Source: Pseudomonadota bacterium | Lineage (GTDB): Bacteria; Desulfobacterota; Desulfobacteria; Desulfobacterales; RPRI01 | Length of the DNA: 64,000 nt | Assembly (NCBI GenBank): GCA_018817425.1 | Contig: JAHITX010000001.1 | Location: forward strand, 85,497-149,496 | Direction: 5' to 3' | Part shown: positions 61,173-64,000 of the stretch, in pieces | How the letters are laid out: each line of letters opens with the position of its first letter | Position numbering within the stretch: the first letter of the stretch is position 1 | The notes under the pieces: model-generated | Told to the model about the DNA's origin: nothing | What the model saw: the letters and a program-made list of their open reading frames with translations, nothing else | The model's database searches: none | Program-made: the position numbers and the translations under genes

Positions 61173-62869
61173 TTATTATCAAGCATCTCAACTGCATGAG
61201 CAATTGTTGCATCGGTTATTTTTTCACCGCCAATCATTCTTGCTATCTCTTCAATACGTTCATTTTTGTTTAAAGGAGTTATTAAGGTTTTTGTTTTTCT
61301 GTCTGCCACATGCTTTGATATTCTGAAATGGTGATCGGCAAAACTTGCTATCTGAGCAAGATGGGTAATACAAATTATCTGGTAATTTTGTGCAAGAGAG
61401 GCCATTTTCCGGCCAACCACTTCGGCAACACCTCCACCTATACCGGAATCAACCTCATCAAAAACAATTGTTTCTACCGATTCGGTTTGGGCAAGAAGGG
61501 CTTTTAAAGCAAGTATGACTCTTGAAAGCTCACCACCTGAAACTATAGCAGAAAGAGGTTTTAATGTTTCTCCCACATTCGGAGCAATCAGAAATACGGC
61601 ATTGTCAATTCCGTTTTCATTTATAATACAGCCGTCTGATGTAAAAATTGAATCCGCACTGCTTGATGCAACCTGAGTCTGCAAAGATACTTCAAATTTG
61701 GTGCCCGACATTTTAAGGCTTGAAAGTTCTTTTTCAACTTTTGCTGCAAATTTCTTTGCGCTTTCAATCCTTTTTGCTGAAAGTCTTTTGGCAGATGCAG
61801 CAAGCTCTTTATGCATTTTATCAAGCATTTTCTGTGTTTCGCAAATATTTTCAGCAATATTTTCTATACCGGATAGTTCTTTTTCAATTTCTTTTAGTCT
61901 TACAAAAATTGTCTCAAGCGATCCTCCGTATTTTCGCTTCAGCTTGTTTATAAAATCCAACCGTGCCTCAACAGCTTCCAGCTCATTTTCATCCGTTTGT
62001 ATTTTTACAAGATAGTCCCGAAGAGCATTAGATATCTCTTCTATATTATAAGCTGCCTGTTCAACAGATTCTGCTTGTAAAGAAAGAGCGCAATCAAGCT
62101 TTCCTGCTTTTTCAAGATTTTTTCTTACACCAACAAGCTGCTCTATCACAGCACCATTCTTGCTGTATAACTCCTCAATACTGCTGTTTACAGCTTCGAA
62201 AATAGCTTCCATATTCTTAAGCCTTATTTTCTCATATTCCAAAGCTGTGTCTTCCCCTTCTTTAATAGAAGCATCAATTATCTCTTTTTTCTGAAACGAA
62301 AGATAATCGATTTGCTCGGCCTGGCGATCTTGTATTGAGTTTAACTCTTTTAATTTTTTGGCAACCGGAATCATTTCATGAAATAATTCTGATACTTGAT
62401 TCCTAAGCAAAACAAGCCCGGAAAACTGGTCAAGAATTAAAAGGTGTTGTTCTTCTTTCAAAAGACCCTGGTGAGCATGCTGTCCGGAAATACTTACAAG
62501 ATTATCGGTTATAGATTCTAAAATCTGAATTGTCGAAAGTCTTCCGTTTATATATATTCTGTGCCTGTCATTTCTTGAAATAATTCTTCTTATAATAAGG
62601 CCTTCGGCAGGATCATATTCTTGCTCCCGCATAAGCTTTGCGGTTTTGCTTTCAGGAGTAATTTCAAACAGGGCTTCAAGTTCTGCACTTTCTGCCCCGG
62701 TCCTTACCAGTGTTGCAGATGCCCTGCTTCCAAGCAAAAGATTTACGGCATTTATAATAATTGATTTCCCTGCTCCTGTCTCACCGCTTAAAACAGTTAA
62801 ACCGTCTGCAAAACGGATGTTAAGATCATCAATTATTGCAAAATTTCTTATGGAAAGCTCACAAAGCAT
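61169..62869 (-). CDS. recN: DNA repair protein RecN
   Basis: 566 residues of SMC-like design: Walker A in SGETGAGKSIIINAVNLLLG (about residues 29-48), long coiled-coil arms around 160-370, signature VSGGELSRVILALKALLAQ, and Walker B IVFDEVDSGIGGGVAEVVG, plus the D/H-loop region ICITHLAQIASFADHHF. It holds DNA ends and broken chromosomes together in double-strand break repair. It is the first gene of the minus-strand run with the potassium transporter genes. Confidence 0.94.
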   Translation of the reverse strand: MLCELSIRNFAIIDDLNIRFADGLTVLSGETGAGKSIIINAVNLLLGSRASATLVRTGAESAELEALFEITPESKTAKLMREQEYDPAEGLIIRRIISRNDRHRIYINGRLSTIQILESITDNLVSISGQHAHQGLLKEEQHLLILDQFSGLVLLRNQVSELFHEMIPVAKKLKELNSIQDRQAEQIDYLSFQKKEIIDASIKEGEDTALEYEKIRLKNMEAIFEAVNSSIEELYSKNGAVIEQLVGVRKNLEKAGKLDCALSLQAESVEQAAYNIEEISNALRDYLVKIQTDENELEAVEARLDFINKLKRKYGGSLETIFVRLKEIEKELSGIENIAENICETQKMLDKMHKELAASAKRLSAKRIESAKKFAAKVEKELSSLKMSGTKFEVSLQTQVASSSADSIFTSDGCIINENGIDNAVFLIAPNVGETLKPLSAIVSGGELSRVILALKALLAQTESVETIVFDEVDSGIGGGVAEVVGRKMASLAQNYQIICITHLAQIASFADHHFRISKHVADRKTKTLITPLNKNERIEEIARMIGGEKITDATIAHAVEMLDNK

Positions 62870-62975
62870 AATAATAAACCGGATTCATAAGTTGATATTG
62901 GTCATAAGTGCTTTTCTTATCTCACAACCTTTTGATTTTGTAAATATTAATTTATCAATACCAAAATATATGGCA

Positions 62976-63017
62976 GAGCTAATTTCAAAACGTTTCAGTT
63001 TGGTCAAGCTCAAGGTG
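62976..63017 (+). repeat. Truncated MITE-like repeat family A, left end only (copy 8)
   Basis: GAGCTAATTTCAAAACGTTT, then CAGTTTGGTCAAGCTCAAGG, matches the first 42 bases of complete copies with two or three changes near the tip. No right half is present. Confidence 0.8.
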
Positions 63018-63046
63018 TCCATATGGTTATTATTTGCTTTTCTTAC

Positions 63047-63063
63047 TGTCGGAATATTTTACA
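63047..63063 (+). promoter_or_regulatory. 17-bp motif TGTCGGA...TTTACA, copy 1
   Basis: TGTCGGAATATTTTACA. One of three copies in the AT-rich DNA before the exported ORF at 63742. Function unknown; a regulator-binding or promoter element is inferred from recurrence and from the TGT-N11-ACA dyad. The gap 62870-63741 holds these, the truncated repeat 62976-63017, and otherwise nothing notable. Confidence 0.45.
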
Positions 63064-63157
63064 TATTCCTATTTTTTATTTAAACATAGTCAACTATTTG
63101 ATAAATCGGTATAATCATATAATTAATGTGCAATTTATATGATATGTCATAATAAAC

Positions 63158-63174
63158 TGTCGGATTTCTTTACA
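63158..63174 (+). promoter_or_regulatory. 17-bp motif TGTCGGA...TTTACA, copy 2
   Basis: TGTCGGATTTCTTTACA, same orientation as the other copies. Confidence 0.45.
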
Positions 63175-63391
63175 CAATTATAAAATAAATTTATTTATAT
63201 TCTAAATATTTCTATTACATATAATTTCAATGAGTAATATCTTATTGATAGCTTTTACTAATAATACCATACTAAGATTCACAAATTCTATTACAAGTAT
63301 AACTATCCGCACTATATAGCATTAATCCTTACATGAATATTATATAGTCATTTTATCCCGAAAAATTATCTCTCCATCATCTGTAAAAATA

Positions 63392-63408
63392 TGTCGGAAT
63401 TCTTTACA
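63392..63408 (+). promoter_or_regulatory. 17-bp motif TGTCGGA...TTTACA, copy 3
   Basis: TGTCGGAATTCTTTACA, same orientation, about 335 bases upstream of the small exported ORF. Confidence 0.45.
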
Positions 63409-63741
63409 ATTTGCAATTATTATTTAAATCCATAATTCATATAATTAGGATAATATCAATTATATATATTATTTGGCCCAAGTATTGCTCACCATTATAA
63501 GACAAAAAAATTCTTGCATTATGGTAGTTATACAAGAATCGATAGCATATTGTTTTAGTTAGTAATTTATTCTGGAATTATTTTATACATAGCCAGCTGG
63601 CGGGAGGTATTCAAGGGCCTAAAAAACTTGATCTTACATGCTACTCTTGAAAAAGACTTCTTAGGAACCTGTGAGTTATACTACTAATCGAACGATGAAT
63701 ATTAACATCTATCTGATACTGTTATTAATAAGGAGGCTGCA

Positions 63742-63918
63742 ATGAGGTTGAAAGTCGGAATTCTGAGTTTATATATATTATTTTCCTTTCTTTTGTTATG
63801 TCCCACATCCTGGGCCATAACACTTTCTTTTAATCCCACCACAAGTTCAATTGGTGTTGCAGCAATTCTCGGTGAAGTTAAGAAGATGCATAATATTACC
63901 ACCCAGAACAAATCTTGA
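63742..63918 (+). CDS. Short exported protein, possibly a truncated PEP-CTERM/cohesin-like protein start
   Basis: 58 residues with a good ribosome binding site (AAGGAGG, 5-11 bases before ATG) and a clear signal peptide (LYILFSFLLLCPTSWA). The mature start ITLSFNPTTSSIGV resembles the first strand of cohesin-like domains in PEP-CTERM-anchored proteins (xLxFxPsxxxvxvGd), after which the frame loses that pattern and stops at TGA 63916. Either a small exported protein or the 5' end of a frameshifted larger gene; the window ends before this can be resolved. Confidence 0.45.
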   Translation: MRLKVGILSLYILFSFLLLCPTSWAITLSFNPTTSSIGVAAILGEVKKMHNITTQNKS

Positions 63919-64000
63919 ATTTATTTTTCGCAATCAGTAACGGAATATTTAAAATCCGGGCATTTTCGCAAAAAACTATAACATATTGATAATTAACAAA

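Noticed and set aside
63540..63700. A possible c-di-GMP riboswitch (GCGGGAGG-like stretch) before the exported ORF
   Set aside because: The conserved GEMM segments are not present in order, so I did not call it.
63702..63911. A 69-codon minus-strand frame
   Set aside because: Antisense to the exported ORF, which has a strong ribosome binding site and a signal peptide.

Overview
The window looks like a chromosomal segment of a strictly anaerobic, low-GC member of the Desulfobacterota, most likely a Desulfobacterales-type sulfate reducer. This is inferred from gene content: an orange-protein (ORP)-type cluster of NifX-like proteins and MinD/Mrp ATPases next to a sigma-54 activator, an HdrB-like CCG protein, SelB, a CoA-disulfide reductase with a rhodanese domain, PanP, DUF4197 and DUF502. 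No rRNA, tRNA or CRISPR array was recognised.

Layout. 0-2 kb: end of a membrane protein, DUF4197, an AEC-type transporter. 2.3-7.3 kb: a MacA-MacB-TolC-like tripartite efflux operon. 7.5-11.5 kb: thi4 under a TPP riboswitch with a terminator, dinB, and a NifA-like sigma-54 activator. 11.5-12.4 kb: decayed sequence with palindromes. 12.4-16.8 kb: signal peptidase I, two duplicated lipoproteins, DUF502, an FRG-domain protein, an exported protein. 16.9-19.4 kb (minus): MscS, PPC-domain protein, NAD-dependent epimerase. 19.5-21.2 kb: gene and transposase remnants. 21.2-23.7 kb: cupin, PanP decarboxylase and a flavodoxin. 24.3-33.2 kb: sigma-54 regulator and the ORP-like cluster, ending in the CoA-disulfide reductase. 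33.8-41.4 kb: RHH-PilZ fusion, SelB, HD-GYP regulator, RNase D, LOG-like protein, HAD protein, RlmB. 41.4-54.8 kb (all minus): HdrB-like protein, then a defence island with a type III-like restriction-modification operon (Mod, DUF1016 nuclease, Res), KAP NTPase, toxin-antitoxin pair, TIR protein and SNF2 helicase. 55.5-62.9 kb (minus): FeoB, FeoA, a Fur-FeoA fusion, FmdB-like protein, KtrA/KtrB-like potassium uptake, RecN. 63-64 kb: AT-rich DNA with three copies of a 17-bp motif before a short exported ORF.

The most striking structure not explained by genes is a family of about 142-bp full-length imperfect palindromes (family A). There are six complete and two truncated copies. Three complete copies are flanked by exact 4-bp direct repeats (CTTA, GGAT, ATTT), so it behaves like a non-autonomous transposable element (MITE). 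A ninth element at 31.3 kb has a related core but different ends. Copies lie just after stop codons or between convergent genes, where they may also act as transcript-end hairpins.

Functional links. The PAS-AAA-HTH regulator, an upstream palindrome and a -24/-12 promoter candidate probably drive the ORP-like operon, as known for Desulfovibrio orp operons. Fur-FeoA, FeoA and FeoB form one iron-uptake unit. Mod, DUF1016 and Res overlap and should be co-translated. The defence genes share strand but differ in base composition, which suggests assembly by several transfers.
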